From: Pseudomonadota bacterium
GTDB lineage: Bacteria > Pseudomonadota > Gammaproteobacteria > Acidiferrobacterales > Acidiferrobacteraceae
Reading direction: 5' to 3'
Assembly: GCA_021816625.1 (NCBI GenBank)
Contig: JAKAXM010000002.1
Span: 63,270-127,269, forward strand
Length of the DNA: 64,000 bases
Numbering within the stretch: the stretch's first letter is position 1; the number at the start of each line of letters is the position of its first letter. Below, piece by piece: positions 1 through 9,890 of this stretch. The notes below the pieces were generated by a model that saw only the letters and a program-made list of their open reading frames with translations, was not told the DNA's origin and searched no databases. A program made the translations under genes and the position numbers.

Positions 1-120
1 GAGACTGTCCTTGCCCCCGGAGACGCCGAGCAGCACCCGGTCCCCTGCGACAATCATGCCGTAATCAGAAATTGCCTGACCTGTCAATCTCAACAATGGC
101 CTTGGGGGTAAGGGGTTCAT
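1..120 (-). CDS. ttcA: tRNA 2-thiocytidine biosynthesis protein TtcA, N-terminal fragment
   Basis: Reading the minus strand from an ATG at 118-120 gives 40 residues that run off the left edge of the window. They contain LTGQAISDYGMI followed by the PP-loop motif GVSGGKDSL at residues 32-40, which is the ATP-pyrophosphatase signature of TtcA. In the known family this enzyme adenylates cytidine 32 of certain tRNAs and transfers sulfur to it, using an Fe-S cluster bound by cysteines that lie outside the window. The gene is divergent from metK, with 157 bases between the two starts. The frame stays open upstream of the ATG, so a slightly longer N-terminus is possible. Confidence 0.85.
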   Translation of the reverse strand, partial: MNPLPPRPLLRLTGQAISDYGMIVAGDRVLLGVSGGKDSL

Positions 121-148
121 GGCGGTATGGTAGCGGCTTGCCGGCGGC

Positions 149-177
149 TTGCCAAAACAAGGCACGGCTGCTGTTAT
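149..177 (+). promoter_or_regulatory. Candidate sigma-70 promoter for metK-ahcY-metF
   Basis: TTGCCA (149-154) and TGTTAT (172-177) are separated by 17 bases and would start transcription near 184, leaving a leader of about 94 bases before the metK ATG. The match is 5/6 and 4/6 to the consensus. I looked for the conserved blocks of the SAH riboswitch in this leader and did not see them. Confidence 0.35.
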
Positions 178-277
178 TTCCAGGGAGAGCTATGTTATGG
201 TATCGGCGTCCTGCGGTGCAGCCCTCGCCTAATCTCTAGCTTACAGCACCTCACTTTTATAAATACCGGGAGTCATC

Positions 278-1465
278 ATGACGAAATCCTACCTCTTTAC
301 GTCCGAATCCGTATCCGAAGGTCACCCCGATAAAATCGCGGATCAGATTTCGGACGGGGTCCTAGACGCCGTATTGGCGCAGGATGCGCGCGGCCGGGTG
401 GCCTGCGAGACCCTGGTCAATACCGGACTCGTGGTGCTCTCGGGCGAGATCACAACGACGGCAGTCATCGATTTCACGGAGATCGCGCGGCGAACGGTAC
501 GAAACATCGGTTATGACGCCAGCATGGGTTTCGACGGCGATGCCTGCGCCGTGATCATCGCCATGGACAAACAGTCGCCCGACATCGCGCAAGGTGTGAA
601 TGAGGGCCAAGGGCTTGACCTCGAGCAGGGGGCCGGCGACCAGGGGTTGATGTTCGGCTATGCAACGAATGAAACCGAGACCCTCATGCCGATGCCGATC
701 ACCTTCGCGCACACCCTTATGCAGCGACAGGCCGCCGTGCGCCGCTCGGGCCGGCTTCCGTGGCTACGCCCGGACGCCAAGAGCCAGGTGACCATACGCT
801 ACGAAAACGACGTGCCGGCGGCGATCGACACGATCGTGGTTTCGACCCAGCACGCCCCGGACGTCCGTTATGAGGACCTGAAGGAGGCGGTCATGGAGGA
901 GATCATCAAGCCCGCCCTGCCCGAGGGCTGGCTCAAAAAAGAGACGCGCTACTTCATCAACCCGACGGGACGCTTCGTAATCGGCGGCCCGGTGGGCGAC
1001 TGCGGGCTGACAGGACGCAAGATCATCGTCGACACCTACGGCGGCATGGCGCGTCACGGCGGCGGGGCGTTTTCCGGCAAGGACCCCTCCAAAGTCGATC
1101 GTTCCGCGGCCTATGCCGGGCGTTATGTCGCCAAAAACATCGTCGCGGCGGGACTCGCGGCGCGTTGTGAGATCCAGGTAGCCTATGCCATCGGCATCGC
1201 GCAACCGGTTTCCATCCGCGTCGAGACCTTCGGGACGGGGGTCGTGAGCGACAGCCGGATCGCCGAACTGGTGGCCGAACACTTCGACCTACGGCCGAAG
1301 GCCATCATCCAGACCCTGGATCTGCTGCGGCCCATCTACGCCAAGACCGCCGCCTACGGTCATTTCGGACGCACCGAGAGCGAGTTCCTCTGGGAGCGCA
1401 CGGACAAGGCCGAGGCGCTGCGGGCGGCCGTCGAAGGCAAGAAAGTCCAGTCCCTGTCGCGCTAG
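278..1465 (+). CDS. metK: S-adenosylmethionine synthetase
   Basis: The enzyme makes S-adenosylmethionine from methionine and ATP in the cytoplasm, normally as a homotetramer. The 395-residue product has the N-terminal [10 protein letters not shown] motif (His16, Asp18), the ATP-site GAGDQG at 118-123 and the C-terminal [16 protein letters not shown] loop, and its length fits the family (about 385-400). The ATG at 278 follows a GGGAG ribosome-binding site. It is the first gene of a methyl-cycle operon: ahcY starts 5 bases after its stop and metF follows ahcY by 4 bases. Co-transcription of the producer of SAM with the enzyme that removes its by-product SAH makes direct metabolic sense. Confidence 0.97.
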   Translation: MTKSYLFTSESVSEGHPDKIADQISDGVLDAVLAQDARGRVACETLVNTGLVVLSGEITTTAVIDFTEIARRTVRNIGYDASMGFDGDACAVIIAMDKQSPDIAQGVNEGQGLDLEQGAGDQGLMFGYATNETETLMPMPITFAHTLMQRQAAVRRSGRLPWLRPDAKSQVTIRYENDVPAAIDTIVVSTQHAPDVRYEDLKEAVMEEIIKPALPEGWLKKETRYFINPTGRFVIGGPVGDCGLTGRKIIVDTYGGMARHGGGAFSGKDPSKVDRSAAYAGRYVAKNIVAAGLAARCEIQVAYAIGIAQPVSIRVETFGTGVVSDSRIAELVAEHFDLRPKAIIQTLDLLRPIYAKTAAYGHFGRTESEFLWERTDKAEALRAAVEGKKVQSLSR

Positions 1466-1470
1466 GAGGC

Positions 1471-2787
1471 ATGATGAAAACGGCAGTACAGGCACAACAA
1501 TCGGGCGACTATAAGGTCGCAGACATGGGACAGGCGGCCTTCGGTCGCGCGGAGATCGCGATTGCGGAGACCGAGATGCCAGGGCTCATGGCCCTGCGCG
1601 AGGAATACAAGGGACAAAAGCCGCTGAAGGGGGCACGCATCGCAGGCAGCCTCCATATGACAATCCAGACCGCCGTGCTCATGGAGACGCTGGTCGAACT
1701 CGGGGCCGAGTTGCGCTGGTCGTCATGCAATATCTTTTCGACCCAGGACCACGCCGCAGCGGCCATGGCGGCCGCCGGCATCCCGGTCTTTGCCTGGAAA
1801 GGCGAGAGCGAAGAGGAGTACTGGTGGTGCATCGAGCAAACCATCTCCGGGCCCAACGGCTGGCACCCTAACATGCTCCTGGATGATGGCGGGGATCTCA
1901 CGTCCGTCATGCACGACCGTTATCCGGCACTTATGAAAAATGTGCGCGGGCTGTCGGAAGAGACCACGACGGGCGTCCATCGGCTCTATGAGCTCGAGGC
2001 CCAGGGCAAGCTCCTGTGCCCCGCCTTCAACGTGAACGACTCGGTGACCAAGTCGAAGTTCGACAACTTCTACGGCTGCCGCGAATCCTTGATCGACGGT
2101 ATCAAGCGCGCGACCGACGTCATGATCGCGGGCAAGATCTGCGTGGTAGCGGGCTACGGCGACGTCGGCAAGGGTTGTGCTCAGGCCTTCCGCGGCATGG
2201 GGGCTACGGTCTGGGTGACCGAGATCGACCCGATCTGCGCCTTGCAGGCGGCCATGGAGGGCTACCGCGTGGTCACGCTCGAGGAGGCGGCACCCGTCGC
2301 GGATATTTTCGTGACGGCGACCGGCAACGTGCATGTGATCGGTCTTGAGCATGTGCGGGCCATGAAGCACGAGGCCATCGTCTGCAACATCGGCCATTTT
2401 GATTCCGAGATCGACATTGCCGCGCTGCGCACCCTGCCTTGGGAGAACATCAAACCGCAGGTCGACCACGTGGTCTTCCCGGACGGCAAGAAGGTGATCG
2501 TGCTGGCCGAGGGCCGGCTCGTGAATCTCGGTTGCGCGACCGGACACTCGAGTTTCGTGATGTCGGCCTCGTTCACAAACCAGGTCATGGCCCAGATCGA
2601 GCTCTGGAACCACCCGCAAGATTACAAGGTCCAGGTCTACACCCTACCCAAACACCTGGACGAAAAGGTGGCACGCCTGCATCTGCAAAAGATCGGGGCG
2701 CATCTGACGACGCTCACGCCGGAACAGGCGCGCTATATCAATGTGCCCCTAAACGGCCCCTACAAGCCGGCGCGCTACCGCTACTAG
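1471..2787 (+). CDS. ahcY: S-adenosylhomocysteine hydrolase
   Basis: This NAD-dependent enzyme reversibly splits S-adenosylhomocysteine into homocysteine and adenosine, relieving product inhibition of methyltransferases. The 438-residue protein contains the Rossmann motif [15 protein letters not shown] near residues 228-242, the substrate-domain stretch [13 protein letters not shown], and the typical C-terminus KPARYRY. A strong AGGAGG site sits directly ahead of two consecutive ATG codons at 1471 and 1474; the first was chosen. It lies between metK and metF in the same operon, so the cell here uses the SahH route rather than the Pfs/LuxS route, at least for this locus. Confidence 0.97.
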   Translation: MMKTAVQAQQSGDYKVADMGQAAFGRAEIAIAETEMPGLMALREEYKGQKPLKGARIAGSLHMTIQTAVLMETLVELGAELRWSSCNIFSTQDHAAAAMAAAGIPVFAWKGESEEEYWWCIEQTISGPNGWHPNMLLDDGGDLTSVMHDRYPALMKNVRGLSEETTTGVHRLYELEAQGKLLCPAFNVNDSVTKSKFDNFYGCRESLIDGIKRATDVMIAGKICVVAGYGDVGKGCAQAFRGMGATVWVTEIDPICALQAAMEGYRVVTLEEAAPVADIFVTATGNVHVIGLEHVRAMKHEAIVCNIGHFDSEIDIAALRTLPWENIKPQVDHVVFPDGKKVIVLAEGRLVNLGCATGHSSFVMSASFTNQVMAQIELWNHPQDYKVQVYTLPKHLDEKVARLHLQKIGAHLTTLTPEQARYINVPLNGPYKPARYRY

Positions 2788-2791
2788 AGGT

Positions 2792-3637
2792 ATGGAGTCG
2801 CAAAAGCGCCATCCGCGGGTCTTTAGCTTCGAGTTCTTCCCACCCAAGAGCGAAGAGGCCCGCGCCGCCTTCGAGGCCGCGTTCGCGCAGTTGGCACCGC
2901 TCGACCCACGGTTCTTTTCGGTGACCTTCGGGGCCGGCGGCAGCACCCGGGAGCGCACGCTCGACACGGTGAGCGAGATCGTGCGGCAGGGCAAGGCGGC
3001 CGCGCCGCACCTGTCATGCGTGGGATCCACCCGCGAAGGCATCCGCGAGATCCTGGCCACCTACAAGGCCTTGGGGGTGCGTCACATCGTCGCCTTGCGC
3101 GGCGACCTGCCCTCGGGCATGGTCGATCCCGGCGACTTCCGCTACGCTTCCGAACTAGTGCGCTTCATCCGCGCCGAAACAGGCGACCATTTCCACATCG
3201 AGGTGGCGGCCTACCCGGAGGTCCACCCGCAGGCGACGAGCGCCGAAGAGGATCTAGCCCACTTCCAGGAAAAGGTCGAGGCGGGCGCGGACTCCGCGAT
3301 CACCCAGTATTTTTACAACGCCGACGCCTACTACTGGTTCGTCGACGCCTGCACGGCACGCGGGGTCTCGATCCCGATCGTGCCCGGGATCATGCCGATC
3401 ACGAACCATCGCCAGCTCCTCAGATTCTCGGAGGCATGCGGGGCCGAAGTGCCGCGCTGGATAAGGCGCCGGCTCGAGGACTTCGGAGACGACGCGGAGT
3501 CCTTGCGATCCTTCGGTCTCGACGTGACAACCGCGCTCTGCGCCGAGCTCTTAGCCGAAGGCGCCCCGGGTCTGCACTTCTACACCTTGAACCGCGCGGC
3601 ACCGGCAAGCCTCATCTGGGAGCGGCTCGGCCTGTAA
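2792..3637 (+). CDS. metF: 5,10-methylenetetrahydrofolate reductase
   Basis: MetF reduces methylenetetrahydrofolate to methyltetrahydrofolate, the methyl donor for homocysteine, using FAD. The 281 residues begin with the family signature FSFEFFPPKSEEA and include FSVTFGAGGSTRERT and PGIMPITNHRQL, all diagnostic of the TIM-barrel reductase. The start lies 4 bases after the ahcY stop with a purine-rich AGAGG only three bases away, a short spacing that suggests translation is coupled to ahcY. Together with metK and ahcY this closes the methyl cycle except for methionine synthase, which is not in the window. Confidence 0.95.
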   Translation: MESQKRHPRVFSFEFFPPKSEEARAAFEAAFAQLAPLDPRFFSVTFGAGGSTRERTLDTVSEIVRQGKAAAPHLSCVGSTREGIREILATYKALGVRHIVALRGDLPSGMVDPGDFRYASELVRFIRAETGDHFHIEVAAYPEVHPQATSAEEDLAHFQEKVEAGADSAITQYFYNADAYYWFVDACTARGVSIPIVPGIMPITNHRQLLRFSEACGAEVPRWIRRRLEDFGDDAESLRSFGLDVTTALCAELLAEGAPGLHFYTLNRAAPASLIWERLGL

Positions 3638-3705
3638 TCCCGGCCCGCGGAGTTGAGGGCGTCCCCGGACCTTAAAGCCTTCCCCTCACCACCCCCGGTA
3701 AGCGG

Positions 3706-3738
3706 GGCGCGCCGGCCCGTGCCGGGAAACGGCGCGCC
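3706..3738. other. GC-rich inverted repeat downstream of metF
   Basis: GGCGCGCC at 3706-3713 is repeated at 3731-3738; because the octamer is its own reverse complement, the two copies can form an 8-base stem with a 17-base loop. No T-run follows on either strand, so this is a possible Rho-type or bidirectional pause site between the convergent metF and carboxymuconolactone-decarboxylase genes rather than a classical terminator. Confidence 0.3.
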
Positions 3739-3759
3739 GGAACCGGATGGACCGTGACC

Positions 3760-4293
3760 TCAGAAATCCCGTTCGATCTTGAAGGTGTTGAAGATAATGT
3801 CGGCGGCGGCATTACGCGCGCCATGCGTCACGGCATCGAGCAGATCGCGGTCGGTCCATCCGAGGGCCCGCAGCTGGTCCAGGTCGGGCTTGCCGACGGC
3901 ATGCGGGGTTGCGGTGGCCTTCAAGACGAACAGCAGCATCGCCTTATCCCGGGGGGCAAGCGGTGTCGCCTTAGGGTCGGCCTTGGTGGCCGCGACCTGC
4001 TCTGGCGTCTGCCCGCACATGTTGACGAGCAGGGCTTCATTGAAGCCCACGCAATAGTCGCAGTCGTTATTTTTCGACACCAGCATGCGGATAGAGGCGA
4101 GCAGCGCCGCCGGGAGTGTCGGATGGGCGCGAAAATACCGTATCGCCTCCCACTGCTGAGCGAGCAACTCGGGACTGGCGCTGTAAATCTGGAGCGCGTT
4201 GGGGACGCGACCAAAGAGTTTCAGGATCTCCTGGTAGGTGGCAGCGACAGCCCCGCTCGCAGTCTCGGGTGTCTCGGTGGCAAGCAGCGTCAT
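3760..4293 (-). CDS. Carboxymuconolactone decarboxylase/AhpD-like protein with incomplete catalytic motif
   Basis: The 177-residue protein has the all-alpha CMD/AhpD fold signature around VSKNNDCDYCVGFNEALL, with a CxxC pair at Cys78 and Cys81. In AhpD peroxidases the motif continues to a histidine three residues after the second Cys and starts with a glutamate 12 residues before the first. Here those positions look like Asn85 and Ala66 by my hand alignment. The thiol pair could still be redox active, but the usual proton relay seems missing. The gene lies 51 bases downstream of a TetR regulator on the same strand and probably forms its target operon, a common arrangement for stress or electrophile response enzymes. 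The substrate is unknown. Confidence 0.8.
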   Translation of the reverse strand: MTLLATETPETASGAVAATYQEILKLFGRVPNALQIYSASPELLAQQWEAIRYFRAHPTLPAALLASIRMLVSKNNDCDYCVGFNEALLVNMCGQTPEQVAATKADPKATPLAPRDKAMLLFVLKATATPHAVGKPDLDQLRALGWTDRDLLDAVTHGARNAAADIIFNTFKIERDF

Positions 4294-4344
4294 GGTGCGA
4301 TCTCCTTTGTGGGGTGGGAAAACGATGGGAACGGCGCGGCCAAC

Positions 4345-4944
4345 CTACGCGAGGCCCCGCACATAGTCGCACAACTCGCGCAGGCATTGGCGAAAGACGG
4401 GACCCGACTGCCGGTTCTTGGCAATCCCCCAGCAACCCTCCCAAGCCGCCAATACAAAGAGCGAGGCGGCCTCGCAATCGACCTCCGCACGGATCCGCCG
4501 TTGGGTCTGGGCCTTCGCCAGAGCGGTCCGCAGCGCATCTTGCCAGCGCGCCAAAAGGACCGCCAGATGCTCGCGGAAGTCCGGATCGACAGGACTCATC
4601 TCCTGAACCAGATTGTTCAATGGGCAACCCCACTGCAGGGTGTCGTCGTCCCCATCCTGCGCACGCCGTTCAAGGAGGGCAAGCAAGGTGCCGAAGGGGT
4701 CTTCCGACTCTTCTAGGGGCCGAAACAGACGGGCGGCAAGCCGCTCCTTGATCACCTCATCGATCACCGCGAGACCCAGGGCATGTTTGCTCGGGAAATA
4801 GTGGTAAAGGGCGCCTTTCGTGAGCCCCGCGTTCTGCAGGATGGCCGCAAGTCCAGCGGCCTGGAAACCGTGGCGATAGATCTCCGTGAAGGCCGCTTGC
4901 AACAGCCGGCTGCGAGTCTCGTCTGAGATATCTACGCTCTCCAT
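4345..4944 (-). CDS. TetR/AcrR-family transcriptional regulator
   Basis: The 199-residue protein has an N-terminal TetR helix-turn-helix: TRSRLLQAAFTEIYRHGFQ, then LTKGALYHYFPSKHALGLAV, the classic recognition-helix region at about residues 30-55. The C-terminal half is a ligand-binding domain of the TetR_C type. I chose the ATG at 4942-4944 because a longer frame upstream would put the predicted operator inside the coding region and adds no domain residues. The palindrome CATACC-AACC-GGTATG begins 10 bases upstream of this start, so autorepression is likely, with co-regulation of the CMD gene behind it. Confidence 0.88.
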   Translation of the reverse strand: MESVDISDETRSRLLQAAFTEIYRHGFQAAGLAAILQNAGLTKGALYHYFPSKHALGLAVIDEVIKERLAARLFRPLEESEDPFGTLLALLERRAQDGDDDTLQWGCPLNNLVQEMSPVDPDFREHLAVLLARWQDALRTALAKAQTQRRIRAEVDCEAASLFVLAAWEGCWGIAKNRQSGPVFRQCLRELCDYVRGLA

Positions 4945-4953
4945 GCGGCCTAT

Positions 4954-4969
4954 CATACCAACCGGTATG
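4954..4969. promoter_or_regulatory. Palindromic operator, probable TetR-family binding site
   Basis: CATACCAACCGGTATG is a perfect 6-base inverted repeat around a 4-base centre, placed 10-25 bases upstream of the TetR gene start. The spacing and form fit TetR-family operators, whose dimers bind 15-20 base palindromes over their own promoters. Confidence 0.6.
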
Positions 4970-5054
4970 TATGTGTCAAGGGCCTGTGCCTTACCCGCAC
5001 CCGGGTGCAATGATGTACGATGCGCCCTGGTAATACTCAAGCGGAGAAGAGACC

Positions 5055-5306
5055 GTGAAACTGGTGACACCCCTTGCGACACTGTTTGCGGCAGCGGGCG
5101 CCCTGACGGGCTTCTTGCTGCGGCCGTCCGATGTGTTCGGGGAACAACTGCCGTTGTCGGTCGTACTGACGCGCGGATCCGACCTCCACGGCCTGAACCG
5201 GCTCTTGATCCCGCTGGCGCAGCGTTCCTTCAATGAAATGGCCGCCGGCCTCATCCTCGGGGCGGTGCTGGGGACGGTCGTGGGCGCGCTGCTTGCGCGG
5301 CGTTAG
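5055..5306 (+). CDS. Small two-helix membrane protein of unknown function
   Basis: An 83-residue product starts at a GTG (5055) behind a good GGAGAAGAG site. It has a hydrophobic N-terminal helix at about residues 5-22 (TPLATLFAAAGALTGFLL) and a second glycine/alanine-rich helix near 60-80 (AAGLILGAVLGTVVGALLA) ending in Arg-Arg. The central loop holds charged residues and LPLSVVLTRG. I do not recognise a family. It stands alone between the TetR gene (divergent) and typA, 141 bases upstream of the latter. The glycine-zipper character of helix two would allow oligomerisation in the inner membrane, but no function can be inferred. Confidence 0.65.
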   Translation: MKLVTPLATLFAAAGALTGFLLRPSDVFGEQLPLSVVLTRGSDLHGLNRLLIPLAQRSFNEMAAGLILGAVLGTVVGALLARR

Positions 5307-5447
5307 GAGAGTTTTCGCCTCACGGCCTTCCCCCAGGCCACAGAGGCCAGTACAATGCGGCGGTCAGACATCCAACCGAGCGTCGCCCCTATAGCATCAC
5401 CTTGCGTGTTGCCTGTATACTGCGCGCCCCTTTCCCCCTGCGTCCCT

Positions 5448-7262
5448 ATGACAACCCAGAATCTTCGGAATATCGCGATTATCGCCCACGTTGACCACGG
5501 CAAGACCACGTTGGTCGATGAACTGCTGAAACAATCGGGCACATTCGAGAGCCGCGCCACCATCAGCAGCCGCGTCATGGACTCCAACGATTTGGAGCGC
5601 GAACGCGGCATCACGATCCTCGCCAAGAACACGGCTATTCGCTGGCGCGACCACCGCATCAATATCGTCGACACGCCAGGACACGCGGACTTTGGCGGCG
5701 AAGTCGAGCGCGTGCTGTCGATGGTCGACTCGGTGCTGCTGCTGGTGGACGCCGTCGACGGGCCCATGCCCCAGACGCGTTTCGTGACCCGCAAGGCCTT
5801 CGCCTTAGGTTTGCGGCCCATCGTGGTCATCAACAAAGTGGATAGACCGGGGGCCCGCGTGAATTGGGTCCTGGACCAGACCTTCGACCTCTTCGACAAG
5901 CTCGGCGCCACCGAAGAGCAGCTCGACTTCCCCGTCGTGTACGCCTCGGCCCTGTACGGTTACGCGGGACTCGCGCCGGACGTCCGCGAAGGGGACATGA
6001 CGCCCCTCTTCGAGGCCATCCTTCGGCATACGCCGCCGCCCGACGTGGACCCCGACGGACCCTTCCAAATGCAAGTGTCGAGCCTCGCCTACTCGAGTTA
6101 CGTCGGCGCAATCGCGACGGGGCGCATAAAGCGGGGGACCGTGCGGACCAACCAAGCAGTCGCGGTCATCGATCGCGAGGGCAAACGCCGCGAGGGCAAG
6201 GTCCTGCAGGTCATGGGTTTCCTCGGCCTCGACCGCACCGAGGTGAAAGAGGCCTCAGCCGGCGACATCGTGGCGATATCGGGCATAGACCCCATCTATA
6301 TCTCGGATACGCTCTGCGATCCGAACCGCCCAGAGCCATTGCCGCCCCTCACCGTGGACGAACCCACCGTGAGCATGACCTTCGAGATCAATACCTCGCC
6401 CTTCGTGGGCCAGGACGGAAAGTTCGTCACGAGCCGGCAGCTGCGCGAACGCCTCGAACGCGAGCTCATCCACAATGTGGCGCTGCGCGTCGAAGACACG
6501 GCCGACGCCGACAAGTTCAAGGTGTCGGGGCGCGGCGAACTGCATCTCGGAATATTGATCGAGACCATGCGCCGGGAGGGCTATGAGCTCGCAGTGTCGC
6601 GGCCGCAGGTCATCACAAAGGTGGTCGATGGTGAGGTTCACGAACCCTATGAAGTCCTGACGCTAGACGTCGAACAGGCCCACCAAGGGGTCCTGATCGA
6701 GCGACTGGGAAATCGGCGAGGCGACCTATTGGCCATGGAACCGGACGCGAGCGGACGGATCCGGCTCGAATACGTCATACCCTCACGAGGGCTGATCGGC
6801 TTTCAGACCGAGTTCCTAAGCCTCACCTCGGGGACCGGGCTCATGCACCACGTCTTCGACCATTACGCACCGGTCAAGAAGGGCGACATGGGCGGACGTG
6901 TCAATGGCGTCCTGATCGCCAACGGGGCCGGCAAGAGCGTGGCCTACGCCCTATTCAGCCTGCAAGAGCGCGGCCGGCTTTTCATCGGTCCCGGGGAGGA
7001 TGTCTACGAAGGCATGATCATCGGGGTACATTCGCGGGATAACGATCTCGTCGTAAACCCGCTACGCGGTAAACAGCTCACCAATATGCGGGCATCGGGA
7101 TCTGACGAAAACATCCTGCTCACGCCACCCATACAGCTCACGCTCGAGCGCGCAATCGAGTTTATCGACGACGACGAGCTAGTCGAAGTGACACCCCACC
7201 ATATCCGGTTGCGCAAGCGCTATCTGAAGGAAAACGACCGCAAGCGCGCGCAGCGTAGCTAG
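5448..7262 (+). CDS. typA: Ribosome-associated GTPase TypA/BipA
   Basis: A 604-residue translational GTPase that binds the ribosome and assists 50S assembly and growth under stress. The G motifs are clear: AHVDHGKTT at 11-19, [20 protein letters not shown] and NKVDRPGA, followed by EF-G-like domains and the TypA-specific C-terminus with [18 protein letters not shown]. Length matches E. coli BipA (607). The open frame extends 31 codons upstream, but [12 protein letters not shown] at 5448 is the family start. A TATACT hexamer at 5416-5421 could be its -10, though no good -35 is present. Its stop overlaps that of prfC on the other strand. Confidence 0.96.
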   Translation: MTTQNLRNIAIIAHVDHGKTTLVDELLKQSGTFESRATISSRVMDSNDLERERGITILAKNTAIRWRDHRINIVDTPGHADFGGEVERVLSMVDSVLLLVDAVDGPMPQTRFVTRKAFALGLRPIVVINKVDRPGARVNWVLDQTFDLFDKLGATEEQLDFPVVYASALYGYAGLAPDVREGDMTPLFEAILRHTPPPDVDPDGPFQMQVSSLAYSSYVGAIATGRIKRGTVRTNQAVAVIDREGKRREGKVLQVMGFLGLDRTEVKEASAGDIVAISGIDPIYISDTLCDPNRPEPLPPLTVDEPTVSMTFEINTSPFVGQDGKFVTSRQLRERLERELIHNVALRVEDTADADKFKVSGRGELHLGILIETMRREGYELAVSRPQVITKVVDGEVHEPYEVLTLDVEQAHQGVLIERLGNRRGDLLAMEPDASGRIRLEYVIPSRGLIGFQTEFLSLTSGTGLMHHVFDHYAPVKKGDMGGRVNGVLIANGAGKSVAYALFSLQERGRLFIGPGEDVYEGMIIGVHSRDNDLVVNPLRGKQLTNMRASGSDENILLTPPIQLTLERAIEFIDDDELVEVTPHHIRLRKRYLKENDRKRAQRS

Positions 7263-8839
7263 GCCATCTGCTCGCGGATCGCGTGGAAACGGGCGCGCGG
7301 AAACCGCTCGATCGTAAGATCGAGATGGGAGCGCGAGGGGGCAAGGTAGGTGAGCGCGCCCGCCGCATCCCGGGCGAGATGGGCGGCGAGCCGTTTATGC
7401 ATGTCCGCGAGGGTCAAGGCGTCGGCCTCGACCCAGCGCGCCGAAACGACCGGCGCGGCCTCGAAGTCGGCCTCCACCCCATACTCGTTGCGCAGCCGGT
7501 AGGCCACCACCTCGAACTGCAGGGCACCGAGAGCGCCGAGGATCATCTCGTGGCCGGCAAGCGGCCGGAAGAGCTGCGTTGCGCCCTCCTCGGTCAACTG
7601 CTCAAGCCCGCGCGCCAAGGCCTTGCTCTTCAAGGGGTCGCGTAGAATCACCCGGCGAAAGAGTTCGGGCGCGAAATTGGGGACACCCGAGAACCGCAGG
7701 GCCTCCCCCTCGGTAAAGGTGTCGCCTATGCGTATAGTCCCGTGATTGGGTAGCCCCAGGATGTCACCCGCATAGGCCTCATCGGCCATAGACCGCTCGT
7801 TGGCCAGAAAGGTAAGGGCGTTAGCGGCGTTGATCTCGCGGCCTTCGCGTACATGGTAGAGGCGCATGCCGCGCCGATAGCGTCCGGAGCAGATGCGTAT
7901 GAAGGCCATGCGATCACGGTGCTGCGGGTCCATATTGGCCTGGATCTTGAAAACAAAACCCGAGAAGCGCTCCTCGGTGGGGGCCACGGCACGGACATCG
8001 GTCGCGCGGGGACCCGGGGGCGGGGCAAGATCGATGAAGGCGTCGAGCAGATCGCGCACACCGAAGTTGTTCAGGGCCGAACCGAAGAAGACAGGCGACT
8101 GGCGGGCCGCTCGGTAGGCCTCGACGTCCACGGCCGGAGCCGCCTCACGCACGAGATCGATCTCCTGACGGATGCGGTCATGCTCATCGCCGAGGATCCC
8201 CGGCAGGGCCGGATCGTCCAACGCCAATAACCGCTCTTCTTGTATGCGTTCGCTGCGCCCTTGAGGCAACAGGCGCACCTGCGCATCCGACAGCCGGCAG
8301 ATGCCCCGGAAACGCTGCCCCATGCCGAGCGGCCAGGTCACGGGCGCACACGAAATGTTCAAGACGCGCTCGATCTCATCGAGGAGCTCGAGCGGCTCGC
8401 GACCCTCGCGGTCCAGCTTGTTCACAAAGGTGATGATCGGGGTGCTGCGCATCCGGCACACCTCGAGGAGTTTTACGGTCTGCGCCTCCACGCCCTTGGC
8501 CGCATCGATCACCATAAGGACGGAGTCGACCGCCGTCAGGGTCCGGTAGGTGTCCTCCGAGAAGTCCTGATGGCCTGGCGTGTCGAGGAGGTTCACGATC
8601 GCGTCCCGATAGGGGAATTGCATGACAGAGGAGGTGACGGAGATACCGCGCTCGCGTTCGAGAGCCATCCAGTCGGAGGTCGCATGACGCGCGGCCTTGC
8701 GGCCTTTCACGGCCCCTGCGAGCACGATCGCGCCCCCGAAAAGCAAAAGCTTCTCGGTCAAGGTGGTCTTTCCGGCGTCGGGGTGTGAGACGATCGCAAA
8801 GGTGCGCCGCCGGCCGATCTCTGTCGCTATGGAAGGCAT
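7259..8839 (-). CDS. prfC: Peptide chain release factor 3
   Basis: RF3 is a GTPase that releases RF1/RF2 from the ribosome after termination. The 526-residue product shows [15 protein letters not shown] at 18-32, [31 protein letters not shown] and [10 protein letters not shown], and matches E. coli RF3 in length (529). The start was set at [14 protein letters not shown] (8837-8839) rather than the 29-codon longer frame. It converges with typA so closely that the two TAG stop codons share the four bases CTAG at 7259-7262, leaving no room for an intrinsic terminator. Two translation GTPases therefore lie tail to tail. Confidence 0.96.
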   Translation of the reverse strand: MPSIATEIGRRRTFAIVSHPDAGKTTLTEKLLLFGGAIVLAGAVKGRKAARHATSDWMALERERGISVTSSVMQFPYRDAIVNLLDTPGHQDFSEDTYRTLTAVDSVLMVIDAAKGVEAQTVKLLEVCRMRSTPIITFVNKLDREGREPLELLDEIERVLNISCAPVTWPLGMGQRFRGICRLSDAQVRLLPQGRSERIQEERLLALDDPALPGILGDEHDRIRQEIDLVREAAPAVDVEAYRAARQSPVFFGSALNNFGVRDLLDAFIDLAPPPGPRATDVRAVAPTEERFSGFVFKIQANMDPQHRDRMAFIRICSGRYRRGMRLYHVREGREINAANALTFLANERSMADEAYAGDILGLPNHGTIRIGDTFTEGEALRFSGVPNFAPELFRRVILRDPLKSKALARGLEQLTEEGATQLFRPLAGHEMILGALGALQFEVVAYRLRNEYGVEADFEAAPVVSARWVEADALTLADMHKRLAAHLARDAAGALTYLAPSRSHLDLTIERFPRARFHAIREQMA

Positions 8840-8924
8840 GGGAGGCCGGAAGGATACACGGCACCCGCGCCGAAGACTAGCGCCGCTTCGCCTGTCCGGG
8901 CGCCACCGGTATACTAGGAGACCC

Positions 8925-9890
8925 ATGACCGCGCTTTATCCGCCGATCGAACCGTACGCCGAACACCGCTTGGCGGTGACCGCCCCTCACATCCTGCATA
9001 TCGAGGAGTGCGGCAACCCCCACGGACGGCCGGTGGTGTTCCTGCACGGCGGCCCAGGCGCCGGCTGCGAGCCCTACCATCGGCGCTTTTTTGATCCCCG
9101 CCGCTACCGGATCATCCTATTCGACCAACGCGGGGCCGGGCGATCGACGCCGCACGCAGCGCTTGTGGGTAATACGACGCCTGAGCTCATAGCCGATATG
9201 GAACGCATACGGACCTGGCTCGGGATCGAACGCTGGATCGTCTTTGGGGGTTCCTGGGGCTCGACGCTCGCGCTTTGTTATGCCGAGACGTACCCGGAGC
9301 GCGTCCTCGGGCTTATATTGCGCGGGATCTTTCTCTGTCGGCCTGAGGAGATCCACTGGTTCTACCAGGAAGGCGCCAATTGGGCATTCCCGGATTACTG
9401 GGAGGATTATGTAAGGCCGATCCCAAAAGACGAGCGGCACGGATTAGTCGCGGCGTTTTACCGCCGGCTCACCGGCGGCGATCCGGAGGAGCGCCTGCGT
9501 TGCGCCCGGGCCTGGTCGCTATGGGAGGGGCGTACCGCCAACCTGCGCCCCAAGACCGATGTCGTGGATTTTTTCGGGGGCGAGCAGACAGCGCTCGCGC
9601 TCGCGCGTATCGAATGCCATTACTTCAAGCACGATGCCTTCCTCGCACCCAACCAGATCCTCGCCTGGGCCCACAGGCTTGCCGACATACCGGGCGTCAT
9701 CGTGCATGGCCGCTACGATTTGATATGCCCGGTTCGTAACGCCTGGGACCTGCATCAGGCCTGGCCCCAGGCCACCTTGCATATCGTGCCCGACGCCGCC
9801 CATTCGGCGACCGAACCGGGCATCAGCGCGGCGCTGGTCCAAGCTACCGACGACTTTGCCGAGAGGACGCCATGGCCACCTACGCCATAG
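8925..9890 (+). CDS. pip: Proline iminopeptidase
   Basis: This alpha/beta hydrolase removes N-terminal proline from peptides in the cytoplasm. The 321 residues contain the oxyanion HGGPGAG at 41-47, [12 protein letters not shown], and the nucleophile elbow GGSWGS with Ser110; the acid and His are in HGRYDLICP and DAAHSATE. These motifs and the length define the S33 Pip family. The ATG at 8925 follows AGGAG with ideal spacing; a longer open frame upstream overlaps prfC and lacks homology. The gene is divergent from prfC and overlaps apaH by 19 bases, so pip-apaH-apaG is likely one unit. Confidence 0.93.
   Translation: MTALYPPIEPYAEHRLAVTAPHILHIEECGNPHGRPVVFLHGGPGAGCEPYHRRFFDPRRYRIILFDQRGAGRSTPHAALVGNTTPELIADMERIRTWLGIERWIVFGGSWGSTLALCYAETYPERVLGLILRGIFLCRPEEIHWFYQEGANWAFPDYWEDYVRPIPKDERHGLVAAFYRRLTGGDPEERLRCARAWSLWEGRTANLRPKTDVVDFFGGEQTALALARIECHYFKHDAFLAPNQILAWAHRLADIPGVIVHGRYDLICPVRNAWDLHQAWPQATLHIVPDAAHSATEPGISAALVQATDDFAERTPWPPTP

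Noticed and set aside
1723-2619. A 298-codon open frame on the minus strand
   Set aside because: It lies fully within ahcY; no ribosome site or domain features.
3754-4716. A 320-codon open frame on the plus strand
   Set aside because: It overlaps the CMD and TetR genes on the opposite strand, both of which have clear motifs.
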